In this document: piece after piece, positions 34,260-41,764 of the stretch
Numbering within the stretch: the first letter of the stretch is position 1
Layout: every line of letters starts with the position of its first letter
DNA from: Pseudomonadota bacterium
Lineage (GTDB): Bacteria; Bdellovibrionota; UBA1018
DNA: 64,000 nucleotides
Reading direction: 5' to 3'
Assembly (NCBI GenBank): GCA_027485695.1
Contig: JAIXQO010000003.1
Location: 496,001-560,000, forward strand
Notes under the pieces: model-generated
What the model was told of the DNA's origin: nothing
The model's input: only the letters and a program-made list of their open reading frames with translations
Database searches by the model: none
Translations under genes and position numbers: made by a program

Positions 34260-35608
34260 ATTCATCCCAACTATTCAAGAAATATGATGTGCCGGCCCCT
34301 CGGTACACGAGTTATCCGACGGTGCCCTATTGGAGCGATTCTCCCAGTCGCGAACGGTGGCTAACGAGTCTATCCAGCGCTATGAAAAAACCGGACACGC
34401 GGTTCGCACTCTATTTGCATCTGCCGTTCTGTGAGACGCTTTGTACTTTCTGCGGCTGTAATACGGTGATTACGCGCAATCACCAAGTCGAGAACCCCTA
34501 CGTCGAGCGCATCCTCAAGGAGTGGGAACTCTACCTCGCAGCCGTGCCCGAGATTCGCGAACGAGAGCTGCTCCAACTCCACCTCGGAGGCGGTACGCCG
34601 ACCTTCTTGGGTGATGAGAGCCTCAAGACGCTTTTGAGTGGAATATTGTCCCGAGCTCATCGGAGTGGGGCGCGGTTTGATGGTTCGGTCGAAGTGGACC
34701 CAAGGCGCACGACTTTGTCGCAGCTCGAGATTTTCCGTTCGTTTGGATTCAAGCGTGTGAGTCTCGGCGTGCAGGATTTCGAGCCTGAGGTTCAGCGCTT
34801 GGTGAATCGGATTCAACCCTTTGAGATCACGCAGTCGATCACGCTTGAATCCAGGAAACTGGGATTCACTTCGGTCAATTTCGATTTGATTTACGGTCTC
34901 CCGAAACAGACGGCCGAGAGTTTCGAGCGGACCGCTCGAACGACGATTGGTTTGAAGCCGGATCGTATTGCGCTCTATTCATTTGCGCTCGTACCTTGGA
35001 TCAAGAAAATTCAGCGAATCTTCAAAGACGAAGATTTGCCGACCGGCGAGGCGAAACGCGAACTCTATGAGATCGCCCGGCGGATGCTCCTCGAGGCAGG
35101 GTACGTTGAGATTGGCATGGACCATTTCGCACTCCCAACCGACGAACTGGCCATATCGGCGCGGGAGGGAACACTCCACCGGAATTTCATGGGTTACACG
35201 GAGCTCCGCACCGATGTTTTGCTGGGGCTTGGACTGAGCTCGATTTCTGAGACGCCGGATTGTTTCCACCAGAACGAGAAAGTGCTCCCCGTTTACGAGC
35301 GCGAGATCGATCAGGGGAATATTCCGACGTTTCGTGGTCATTTGTTGAGCGTCTCCGATCAAGCACACCGAGAGCAGATCTTGAATTTGATGACCCGATT
35401 TGAGGTAGAGTTCTCAAGCCCCGAGCAGCGCGAAGAAGTCCGTGCATTTCTTCGGGAAATTTTGGATGATGGTTGTGCGCTGATTCAGGACAATCGGATA
35501 GTGGTCACGGACCGAGGCCGGCCGTTTTTGAGAAATATCTGCATGGCTTTTGATGAGCGCCTGAGAGCGAAGCAACCCGAAGCCCGCGTTTTCTCGCAGT
35601 CCGTTTGA
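34256..35608 (+). CDS. hemN: Oxygen-independent coproporphyrinogen III oxidase
   Basis: This radical SAM enzyme decarboxylates coproporphyrinogen III without oxygen. The 450-residue protein has the cluster motif PFCETLCTFCGC (Cys59, 63, 66 plus Cys68), the SAM motif LGGGTPTFL and the length typical of true HemN rather than HemW. It starts with GTG in a GTGA overlap with hemE. An oxygen-independent enzyme, with no hemF in the operon, suggests heme synthesis can proceed at low oxygen, although the next step is encoded by an oxygen-type oxidase. Confidence 0.96.
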   Translation: MNSSQLFKKYDVPAPRYTSYPTVPYWSDSPSRERWLTSLSSAMKKPDTRFALYLHLPFCETLCTFCGCNTVITRNHQVENPYVERILKEWELYLAAVPEIRERELLQLHLGGGTPTFLGDESLKTLLSGILSRAHRSGARFDGSVEVDPRRTTLSQLEIFRSFGFKRVSLGVQDFEPEVQRLVNRIQPFEITQSITLESRKLGFTSVNFDLIYGLPKQTAESFERTARTTIGLKPDRIALYSFALVPWIKKIQRIFKDEDLPTGEAKRELYEIARRMLLEAGYVEIGMDHFALPTDELAISAREGTLHRNFMGYTELRTDVLLGLGLSSISETPDCFHQNEKVLPVYEREIDQGNIPTFRGHLLSVSDQAHREQILNLMTRFEVEFSSPEQREEVRAFLREILDDGCALIQDNRIVVTDRGRPFLRNICMAFDERLRAKQPEARVFSQSV

Positions 35609-35639
35609 TCGAGAAACGTGGGAAGCCGATAGAGGCCGC

Positions 35640-36896
35640 ATGAAAAAATCGACGGAATCGAATTCCAAAAAACGAATCGAAGTGGTGGGAGCGGGGGCCA
35701 GTGGGCTTTTTCTCGCTCATGCTCTGAATGAACGTGGTTTCGAAGTGCACGTTTACGAGAAATCTTTCGAAGTTGGCGGAATGGCTCGAACGCTCGAGAG
35801 TCCGTTTGGTAAGATCGAAACGGGCGCGAATGCTTTTTTAGCAAGCCCGGAACTCGATCGCTTGTCGGCTGAAATTGGCTGTGAGCTGGTTCCACGCTTG
35901 AAGTCGGCTAAGCGCCGATATGTCTTCGATGGAGGTAAAGCTCGTTCAGTAGGCCCTCTGTCTCTCGGACTGGTCAAGCTCGCGCGTCTTTTGCCCCTCT
36001 ATCTGTTTAAGCGCGAAAAGCTTCGACCGAAAACCGCGGAGTCGCTGCAAGAGTGGGGTTACCGAATCTTAGGCAAAGACAAATCAGAGAAGCTGCTTTT
36101 TCCGGCCTTTCAAGGAATCTATGCCGGAGATCCAGCTTCGCTGAGTGCGTCCCTATTGCTCGGGCGGTTTTTCTTGGATCCAAAGTCGGGAGCCGCGAAA
36201 CCCAAAGCCCCGCTCAGCGTTGCACCTCGTGAGGGGATGGGGGAGTTTTTCTACCGTTTGCATGCGCACTTAGCTAAAAACGGCGTGAAGTTTCACTTCG
36301 GTGAAACAGCAACGGGAGCCCCGAAGCAAGATGGCGTGATTCGCGTCTATACGGGTAATCCCCGGTCGGCTTCCGAACACTTGAAATCCGTAGATGTGGA
36401 GAGTTCGCGCCTGCTCTCCAAAGTCGAAGTGCTGCCGCTTCAGACCATCACGCTTTTTTTTGCGAAACCACCTCCGTCACTTCGCCCCGGATTTGGGATG
36501 TTGTTTCCGAGGAGCGAGAATATTCGCAGTCTCGGCGTTCTTTTTAACTCGTGGGTATTTCGGGATCGTTCGAGTCATCATTCCGAGACTTGGATCTTGG
36601 GGGGAGCGCTCGATCGAGATGCCGCCAAACTCGAAGAACTCGATTGTCTCGAAGTTGTACTTCGAGATCGCGCGCGCGCCATGGGAGTTCGCGAGGAGCC
36701 GATTTTCTTTCACGCGACTCGGTGGGATCAGGCGTTACCGCATTTCAATCGTGATCTAGAAGCGTTATTGAACGAGAAAACATTTTCTCGACAAGGAAAC
36801 GTCCGTCTGTTTGGTACTTTTCAAGGCGTATTGGGTATTGGGCGAATCTACGAGCGAGCGATCGCGTTTAGTCATCAGTTGGAGCATCAGCAGTGA
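35640..36896 (+). CDS. hemY: Protoporphyrinogen oxidase (HemG/HemY type, PPOX)
   Basis: PPOX oxidises protoporphyrinogen IX to protoporphyrin IX with FAD. The 418-residue flavoprotein has the dinucleotide motif VVGAGASGLFLAHAL and the following VYEKSFEVGGMARTL, in which the acidic residue binds ribose. FPAFQGIYAGDPASLSA and the C-terminal VRLFGTFQGVLGIGRIYERA match the PPOX pattern. It is somewhat short for the family (usually about 450-470). An AGAGG lies before the ATG. The gene overlaps hemH by four bases (GTGA), placing it between coproporphyrinogen oxidase and ferrochelatase. Confidence 0.93.
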   Translation: MKKSTESNSKKRIEVVGAGASGLFLAHALNERGFEVHVYEKSFEVGGMARTLESPFGKIETGANAFLASPELDRLSAEIGCELVPRLKSAKRRYVFDGGKARSVGPLSLGLVKLARLLPLYLFKREKLRPKTAESLQEWGYRILGKDKSEKLLFPAFQGIYAGDPASLSASLLLGRFFLDPKSGAAKPKAPLSVAPREGMGEFFYRLHAHLAKNGVKFHFGETATGAPKQDGVIRVYTGNPRSASEHLKSVDVESSRLLSKVEVLPLQTITLFFAKPPPSLRPGFGMLFPRSENIRSLGVLFNSWVFRDRSSHHSETWILGGALDRDAAKLEELDCLEVVLRDRARAMGVREEPIFFHATRWDQALPHFNRDLEALLNEKTFSRQGNVRLFGTFQGVLGIGRIYERAIAFSHQLEHQQ

Positions 36897-37957
36897 GTTT
36901 AAAATCTAAAACGGGGATTCTACTCTTGAATTTGGGTACCCCAGACGATCCCTCCCCGGAATCGGTCGGTCGCTATCTCACGGAGTTTTTGAGTGACCCA
37001 TGGGTGATCGATATTCCGGCGCCTTTGCGTTGGATTTTGATCAACTGGATCATTGTTCCGAGGCGAAAATTCGCATCGAGCGAAGCGTATCAGAAAATCT
37101 GGGGGAAACTCGGATCACCACTCAAAACGGCTCTGATGGAGGCAACTGAGTCGCTGCGCAAGCAACTGGACGATTCCTACATCGTTGAACCGGCGATGCG
37201 ATATCAGAATCCATCCATTGAATCGGCGCTCAAGCGATTTCAGGCAGCAGGGGTGAATCACATTCGCGTGGTGCATCTCTACCCGCAGTACGCTACGGCG
37301 ACGAATCGCTCGACCGAGGAAAAAATCAAAGAGCTCCTGCTGGAACTGAGTTATCAGGCCTCCGTGGAGGTCTTGAAACCCTATTACCGCAACCCGCTTT
37401 TTATCGGACCCTACGTCAATGCGATTCGCGAGAGCCTCGAGCGGTGGGAGAAACCGGATACGCGTCCGTACGTACTTTTTAGTTACCACGGACTGCCGGA
37501 GCGGCAGGTTCGCAAGGCCGACCCGTCTGGTTCTCATTGTTTGATGAGCGGGACTTGCTGTGATTCGATTAGTCCAAAGAACGAAGCGTTTTGTTATCGT
37601 GCGCATTGTTTTTCAACGACGCGTGAGCTTGCGCGTGAACTCGGTCTTGCGACTGACCAATATTCATTGTCATTTCAGAGCCGTCTTGGACGAACCAAAT
37701 GGCTCGACCCGGACACCGTTCCGGTGGTCCAAGAGCTTGCAAAAAAAGGTGTCAAAGACCTCTTGGTCGTTTGCCCAGCGTTCACAGCAGACTGTCTGGA
37801 AACACTCGAAGAAATTGGCATTCGCCTGCGCGAAGAGTTTACCAATGCAGGTGGAGAGCGATTTGATTTTGTACGTTCTCTGAACGCGCGACCGGATTGG
37901 GTGCGTTCGCTCGCAGAGTTCTCGAAGTCGGGAGACTATGTTCCGTTAGCGAGGTGA
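36893..37957 (+). CDS. hemH: Ferrochelatase with a Cys-rich insert
   Basis: HemH inserts ferrous iron into protoporphyrin IX. The 354-residue protein has catalytic His199 in FSYHGLPER and Glu in DCLETLEEI. Compared with the E. coli enzyme, residues 213-240 contain an insert with Cys216, 222, 223, 234 and 239. Cysteines at this place are known to bind a [2Fe-2S] cluster in ferrochelatases of some bacteria, so a cluster is likely here. GTG 36893 overlaps the hemY stop. This is the last gene of the operon; it converges on and overlaps the gene ending at 37946 by 12 bases. Confidence 0.96.
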   Translation: MSLKSKTGILLLNLGTPDDPSPESVGRYLTEFLSDPWVIDIPAPLRWILINWIIVPRRKFASSEAYQKIWGKLGSPLKTALMEATESLRKQLDDSYIVEPAMRYQNPSIESALKRFQAAGVNHIRVVHLYPQYATATNRSTEEKIKELLLELSYQASVEVLKPYYRNPLFIGPYVNAIRESLERWEKPDTRPYVLFSYHGLPERQVRKADPSGSHCLMSGTCCDSISPKNEAFCYRAHCFSTTRELARELGLATDQYSLSFQSRLGRTKWLDPDTVPVVQELAKKGVKDLLVVCPAFTADCLETLEEIGIRLREEFTNAGGERFDFVRSLNARPDWVRSLAEFSKSGDYVPLAR

Positions 37958-39040
37958 TCCCGACTGGACCGATCCCGCGGCGTTATTCCCGCCACCTTGG
38001 CGAGTGGAATCAGTGGGCGTCGTCGGTTGCGTGGATTTCGCGGCCGGCGTGAATTTGCCTTGAATTCCCGGAACGCAACCCGAGGCATCCGCTGCATTAA
38101 ACCAGTTCGGCATGAGAGCTTGGAAGGTCTGGGTGTTTTTCTCTTTGTTCGCGAGTTGCCTGTTTTTTCCAACGATGTAGGTGCGACCGTAAATCGGCTG
38201 AGAATCGTCCGTCTGTGCGGGAGTGGAGTTGGTTCCGCCCACTCCGACCGTGCCGGTTGCGCGGTCGTATGTACCCGTTGGGATTCCATCACTCGAAGCC
38301 GTAGATGAACTGGGTTTTGTGGTCGATGGAACCGGCTTGCGCTCATTGTATGCTTTTTGAAAGGCTTCTGCGTGTTGGTTGATGGAACCTTTGCAAGCAC
38401 CTTTGGTTACGATGAACGGAAGTGACATGATCTGATCGTTTGCTTTGGTCGCGAAACTGGGCGGTGAAAAGGCGAAATATCCGAGTTTGCAATAAGCTTG
38501 AAGTGAGATCGAGGTAGATGCCTTGAGTTCGTCTACGAGTGGTTTGAGATCTTTGATGTTGTTGTTTGGGCTGATGACCATGTCAAACGTCTTGTAGGTC
38601 GGCTCCGGTAGGTTGGCATTGAGTTTGTTCGCCTCTCCATAACCGTTCACCATCGAAAGAATAGCTTGGGTGAAAGCAGCGCCATCTTGAATCTCTACCC
38701 GACTGTTGTCCGAGAAGTCGCAAGCTTTTTGGGGTTTGGGTGGTTTACGAATTCCGTCGTCGGTGGATTTCAGCGCGGCTATTTGCGCGGCCGTAAGCGG
38801 AGTTTTCAAGAGGTTGTTAAAAAGTGCGGGGGCCGATAGAAATCCACGTTCATGATCGACGAATACGCAGGATTTCGCTCCGCTAGCATCCGTTTTTTCG
38901 ATGAGTAGGCTGGCTCCGGTCAGTCCGGCGTTGCCGGCACCGGGAGGCGTGTAGTCGACGATTTTATAAGTCGTGCATGCAGGGTCTGCCCAGACGTTGA
39001 GGCTGAAAACTGTCGCTAAGATGATGCTCGTGTTTTTCAT
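37946..39040 (-). CDS. Exported protein of unknown function
   Basis: The 364-residue protein has a short signal peptide (about residues 1-18, ending LNVWA). Several cysteines are spaced through the first 220 residues (PACTTY, KSCVFV, KACDFS, AYCKLG, GACKGS), suggesting disulphides. From about residue 235 the sequence is low in complexity, rich in Ser, Thr, Pro, Gly and Asn, and ends in a disordered tail. No family is recognised. GAGGACTG precedes the ATG. It lies 12 bases after the small exported protein gene at 39053 and forms a two-gene unit. Confidence 0.72.
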   Translation of the reverse strand: MKNTSIILATVFSLNVWADPACTTYKIVDYTPPGAGNAGLTGASLLIEKTDASGAKSCVFVDHERGFLSAPALFNNLLKTPLTAAQIAALKSTDDGIRKPPKPQKACDFSDNSRVEIQDGAAFTQAILSMVNGYGEANKLNANLPEPTYKTFDMVISPNNNIKDLKPLVDELKASTSISLQAYCKLGYFAFSPPSFATKANDQIMSLPFIVTKGACKGSINQHAEAFQKAYNERKPVPSTTKPSSSTASSDGIPTGTYDRATGTVGVGGTNSTPAQTDDSQPIYGRTYIVGKNRQLANKEKNTQTFQALMPNWFNAADASGCVPGIQGKFTPAAKSTQPTTPTDSTRQGGGNNAAGSVQSGSPR

Positions 39041-39052
39041 GGTTTCAGTCCT

Positions 39053-39322
39053 CTAGAAGATTTTCTGACTGCGACCGACGCAGGTGTCGATCGAGATGAG
39101 CGGGAGGTGAAGTTTCCGGGGTTTAGTGCTGTACTTGGATTCCGAGAGGAACTCCGTTCCAGGTTCACGGTGAATCCGGCATTTTTTCTTCTGGTCGATT
39201 TCGACGATGAAATTCGTCTTTTCAACCTGAAGAACTTTTGCGTTCACTTCGATATCGACCGAAGCGTGAGCGGCTGCGAGTAAAGTCGCGGATCCAACGA
39301 TACAAAAAATCAGGCGTTTCAT
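39053..39322 (-). CDS. Small exported protein of unknown function
   Basis: The 89-residue product starts with a signal peptide (MKRLIFCIVGSATLLAAAHA). The remaining 69 residues are basic and contain two cysteines (KKCRIH and IDTCVG) that could pair. It is too short to assign a fold. It is the upstream partner of the exported protein at 37946, with a 12-base gap. No clear ribosome site is seen before the ATG, so the start is moderately certain. Confidence 0.65.
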   Translation of the reverse strand: MKRLIFCIVGSATLLAAAHASVDIEVNAKVLQVEKTNFIVEIDQKKKCRIHREPGTEFLSESKYSTKPRKLHLPLISIDTCVGRSQKIF

Positions 39323-39432
39323 ACGGTTCTGATCGGAAAAATCTGCAGTACTATCGAGTGATATAAAATTGACGGATTTTTAGGCTATTTCGATGTTAAT
39401 GAGTCGGTATTTGTTCCCGATAGATTCAACGT

Positions 39433-40107
39433 ATGCGGTCGCTTCGGCTGAGTTTCATTGCACTATTTCTAGTATTCCTCTCACCTGCTCTGGCTGTCGA
39501 TGTTCAATGCGACGGACTATTGGGCAAGTATGTAGGTGAGGGGTGGAGTGGATCCGGAGGGGTGAGGGCCGCCACTTATGCGAAGCACGATAATATTCTG
39601 TTCCTGTCGGACGGCTTAAATTCAAAGAATCACTTAAGTCTCGGGAAAATCATCAGTAAAAAATTCCCTAAAAAAAACGTGGTGAGCACTGATTTCAATT
39701 ACAGCGGGCCCGATTATATCGATTCGCTTCGGGCGGTATCCGTCGATAATAATCAAAAATTGCCATTCCAAGATAACGAGTTTGACTTGATCGTGCTTCG
39801 TTATGGATTATGCGTTTGCTACGATCAAAAATGTTGTGGAGGTTTCTCTCCGGAGAGTGACGAAGCACAGCAGTTTTTTTTCGAAGTGGCCAGGATTCTG
39901 AACCGAAATAATCCCAACTCGATGGTGATTCTCCACGGCGAAACAAGAGTCACCTCACTCATCCTAGATGAATGGAAGAAATTCCTGAGACGAGTTGAAT
40001 TCAAATACAATGTCCGAGCGACTCTGTATCTGAGGCAGGACCTGTGGTCAGAAAAATTCTATACCATCGGCATCCGCCCCGGACCGCCGAACACGGATGA
40101 TTTCTAG
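39433..40107 (+). CDS. Exported class I methyltransferase-like protein
   Basis: The 224-residue protein has a signal peptide (ending SPALAVDV). The remainder resembles a class I SAM-dependent methyltransferase: an acidic strand end VVSTDFN, then LPFQDNEFDLIVLRYGLC as the usual motif IV-like block, and ARILNRNNPNSMVILHG as the next strand. The glycine-rich motif I is degenerate (FLSDGLNSKN). Methyltransferases are rarely exported and SAM is not expected outside the cytoplasm, so this may be a pseudoenzyme with another role. Four bases overlap the tail of the peptidase gene at 40104. Confidence 0.65.
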   Translation: MRSLRLSFIALFLVFLSPALAVDVQCDGLLGKYVGEGWSGSGGVRAATYAKHDNILFLSDGLNSKNHLSLGKIISKKFPKKNVVSTDFNYSGPDYIDSLRAVSVDNNQKLPFQDNEFDLIVLRYGLCVCYDQKCCGGFSPESDEAQQFFFEVARILNRNNPNSMVILHGETRVTSLILDEWKKFLRRVEFKYNVRATLYLRQDLWSEKFYTIGIRPGPPNTDDF

Positions 40108-41120
40108 CGCGAAGATTCAATCGCGGACTGAACCGCTAGTTGCATCGCCCGTGCTGCCATCGTGCCCAAGTCGCCGATGTCGGTGTCTTTGGGCCTCTCC
40201 AGGGTTTGCGTCGAGACTGAGAATAGCGTGTCGCCGTCGCCGGGAGTTTGGAATGGATCAATCACGCGGCCCATCGCCGTGTGGGTCATGACTCCAATGC
40301 GACGGATATCGGCGTGGCTCATTTTCACGTTCGTGATCACGATGCTGATGGTCGTATTGCCTTTTTCTTCGACCGACGGGGTTTTTGATTTTTCAAGGAG
40401 TTGATCGGCAATCAAGCGGCGGTTGCCCGTTTTCGGGTCGCGATTCCCGGCGATGATATTGCCTTTGAGGTCGAGAATATTGCCGACGGCATTCAAGACG
40501 GTGAGTGCGAAGATTTTTACGCCATTTTTCTCGATGAATGCAGCGCCTTGGCCGCTGACTTCGCCAAACGCAGATCCGAAGTACTTGCCGACCGTGACGT
40601 TTCGTCCGGCACCCGCTTGGCCTACCCAAACCTGGTTGGTTTTCACTGCGTCGTAGCCTTTGCGACCCAGTTCCTTGTCTGGATATACGGCGGCGTCCTT
40701 GCGGTTCCTGAAGTCATAAACGATCGCAGCAGGAACCTGCGGGATATTCATGAAGTCCGTTTTTTTGCCGCGCACTTCGAGGAGTCGAGACATCACGCCG
40801 CTGGCGGCCTCTAACCCGTAAGTGCTGCCGCCTGCCAAAACGATCGCGTCTCCCATCGGCCAGGTGCTCAGTTCATCCAGGCTTGAACTCTCGCGTACGG
40901 CGGCTGCTCCACCACGGATGTCGACTGCTGCGACAGACGTTTCGGAAAACGTGAACACCGTGACGCCAGTCGGGCCTTTTTCGTTTTCAACCGTGCCGAC
41001 GCCGAAATCGGCGAAGTCATATCGGAACAGTTTGCGTTTCGAGTCGCTATCTTTGGCCGGAGAAGAAAAAGCAAACAAAGACACGCTCGCAAGCACGGTC
41101 ACCGAAAAAAATTTGTTCAT
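40104..41120 (-). CDS. P1/S58-family (DmpA-like) peptidase, exported
   Basis: The 338-residue protein has a signal peptide (ending SLFAFSSPAK). It belongs to the DmpA/BapA group of self-cleaving N-terminal nucleophile aminopeptidases: AGGSTYGLEAASGVM, GVAxGKYFG-type VTVGKYFG, VLNAVGNILD and the cleavage/nucleophile segment GNTTISIVITN (Thr256 or Thr257 becomes the nucleophile after autoproteolysis). The late PGDGDTLFSVST block is also characteristic. Family members release N-terminal D- or beta-amino acids from peptides. Most known members are cytoplasmic; the signal peptide suggests periplasmic action here. No strong ribosome site is visible. Confidence 0.87.
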   Translation of the reverse strand: MNKFFSVTVLASVSLFAFSSPAKDSDSKRKLFRYDFADFGVGTVENEKGPTGVTVFTFSETSVAAVDIRGGAAAVRESSSLDELSTWPMGDAIVLAGGSTYGLEAASGVMSRLLEVRGKKTDFMNIPQVPAAIVYDFRNRKDAAVYPDKELGRKGYDAVKTNQVWVGQAGAGRNVTVGKYFGSAFGEVSGQGAAFIEKNGVKIFALTVLNAVGNILDLKGNIIAGNRDPKTGNRRLIADQLLEKSKTPSVEEKGNTTISIVITNVKMSHADIRRIGVMTHTAMGRVIDPFQTPGDGDTLFSVSTQTLERPKDTDIGDLGTMAARAMQLAVQSAIESSR

Positions 41121-41178
41121 GAAGACGGACGCTAAATCAGAGTCGAGGTCCCGTCAAGAAATGGGAGGATGGCCCCGT

Positions 41179-41628
41179 CTATTGTGGAGCGTGCTGGGTA
41201 CAGCTCTGGCCCCCGCGGATCCAGCTTTGGGCGTCCTCGGTCAGACCCAGGCGTTTGCAAGCTCTTAAAAATCCACAGTCCACAGAGGCTTCCCAAATGC
41301 GGACCTTGGAAGTGTTGTTTTTATCCGCTTCGATCTCGACGCGGAAAAGCGCGACATCGACAACGCCGTCTTTGGCGTCGCGGATTCTGTTGACTGCGAT
41401 CTCCTCGATCTCGGGAGTGAGGGTCGTGCGACTGATGATGACGCCTTCGGGGTAGAGGGGCGCTTCTTTTGACCAGCAGCGCTCACCCAAGATCTGAAGG
41501 CGCTCGGTGATCTTGCGTGCTTCTTCGATGTAACGGATGTCGTTAGCAGTTGAAACGAGAGTCGGAGTTGAGCAGCCGACGGTGAATAATAACGCGATTG
41601 ATAGAGAGGCCAGGGTGGTCAGTTGCAT
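41179..41628 (-). CDS. Small lipoprotein of unknown function
   Basis: ATG 41628 is chosen over GTG 41634 because GGTGAG lies directly upstream of it. The 149-residue product has a lipoprotein signal with lipobox FTVGC (Cys19). The mature part has four further cysteines (ERCWSK, VDCGFL, RACKRL, QSCTQH), enough for two disulphides, and no recognised motif. It lies upstream of the P1 peptidase on the same strand with a 58-base gap, so a shared transcript is possible. Confidence 0.72.
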   Translation of the reverse strand: MQLTTLASLSIALLFTVGCSTPTLVSTANDIRYIEEARKITERLQILGERCWSKEAPLYPEGVIISRTTLTPEIEEIAVNRIRDAKDGVVDVALFRVEIEADKNNTSKVRIWEASVDCGFLRACKRLGLTEDAQSWIRGGQSCTQHAPQ

Positions 41629-41764
41629 GCTCACCAGTGTAGCTCGATTGTTTGAAACGGGTTCGGTAAAAAAGCCGGTCGATGTTTTGTGTCAGAGTTT
41701 TGGCGATAGCTCGCGTTGACAGAGCGAAGTGCCACCTCTCTAATAAAAAGAGAGGAAAATGATC

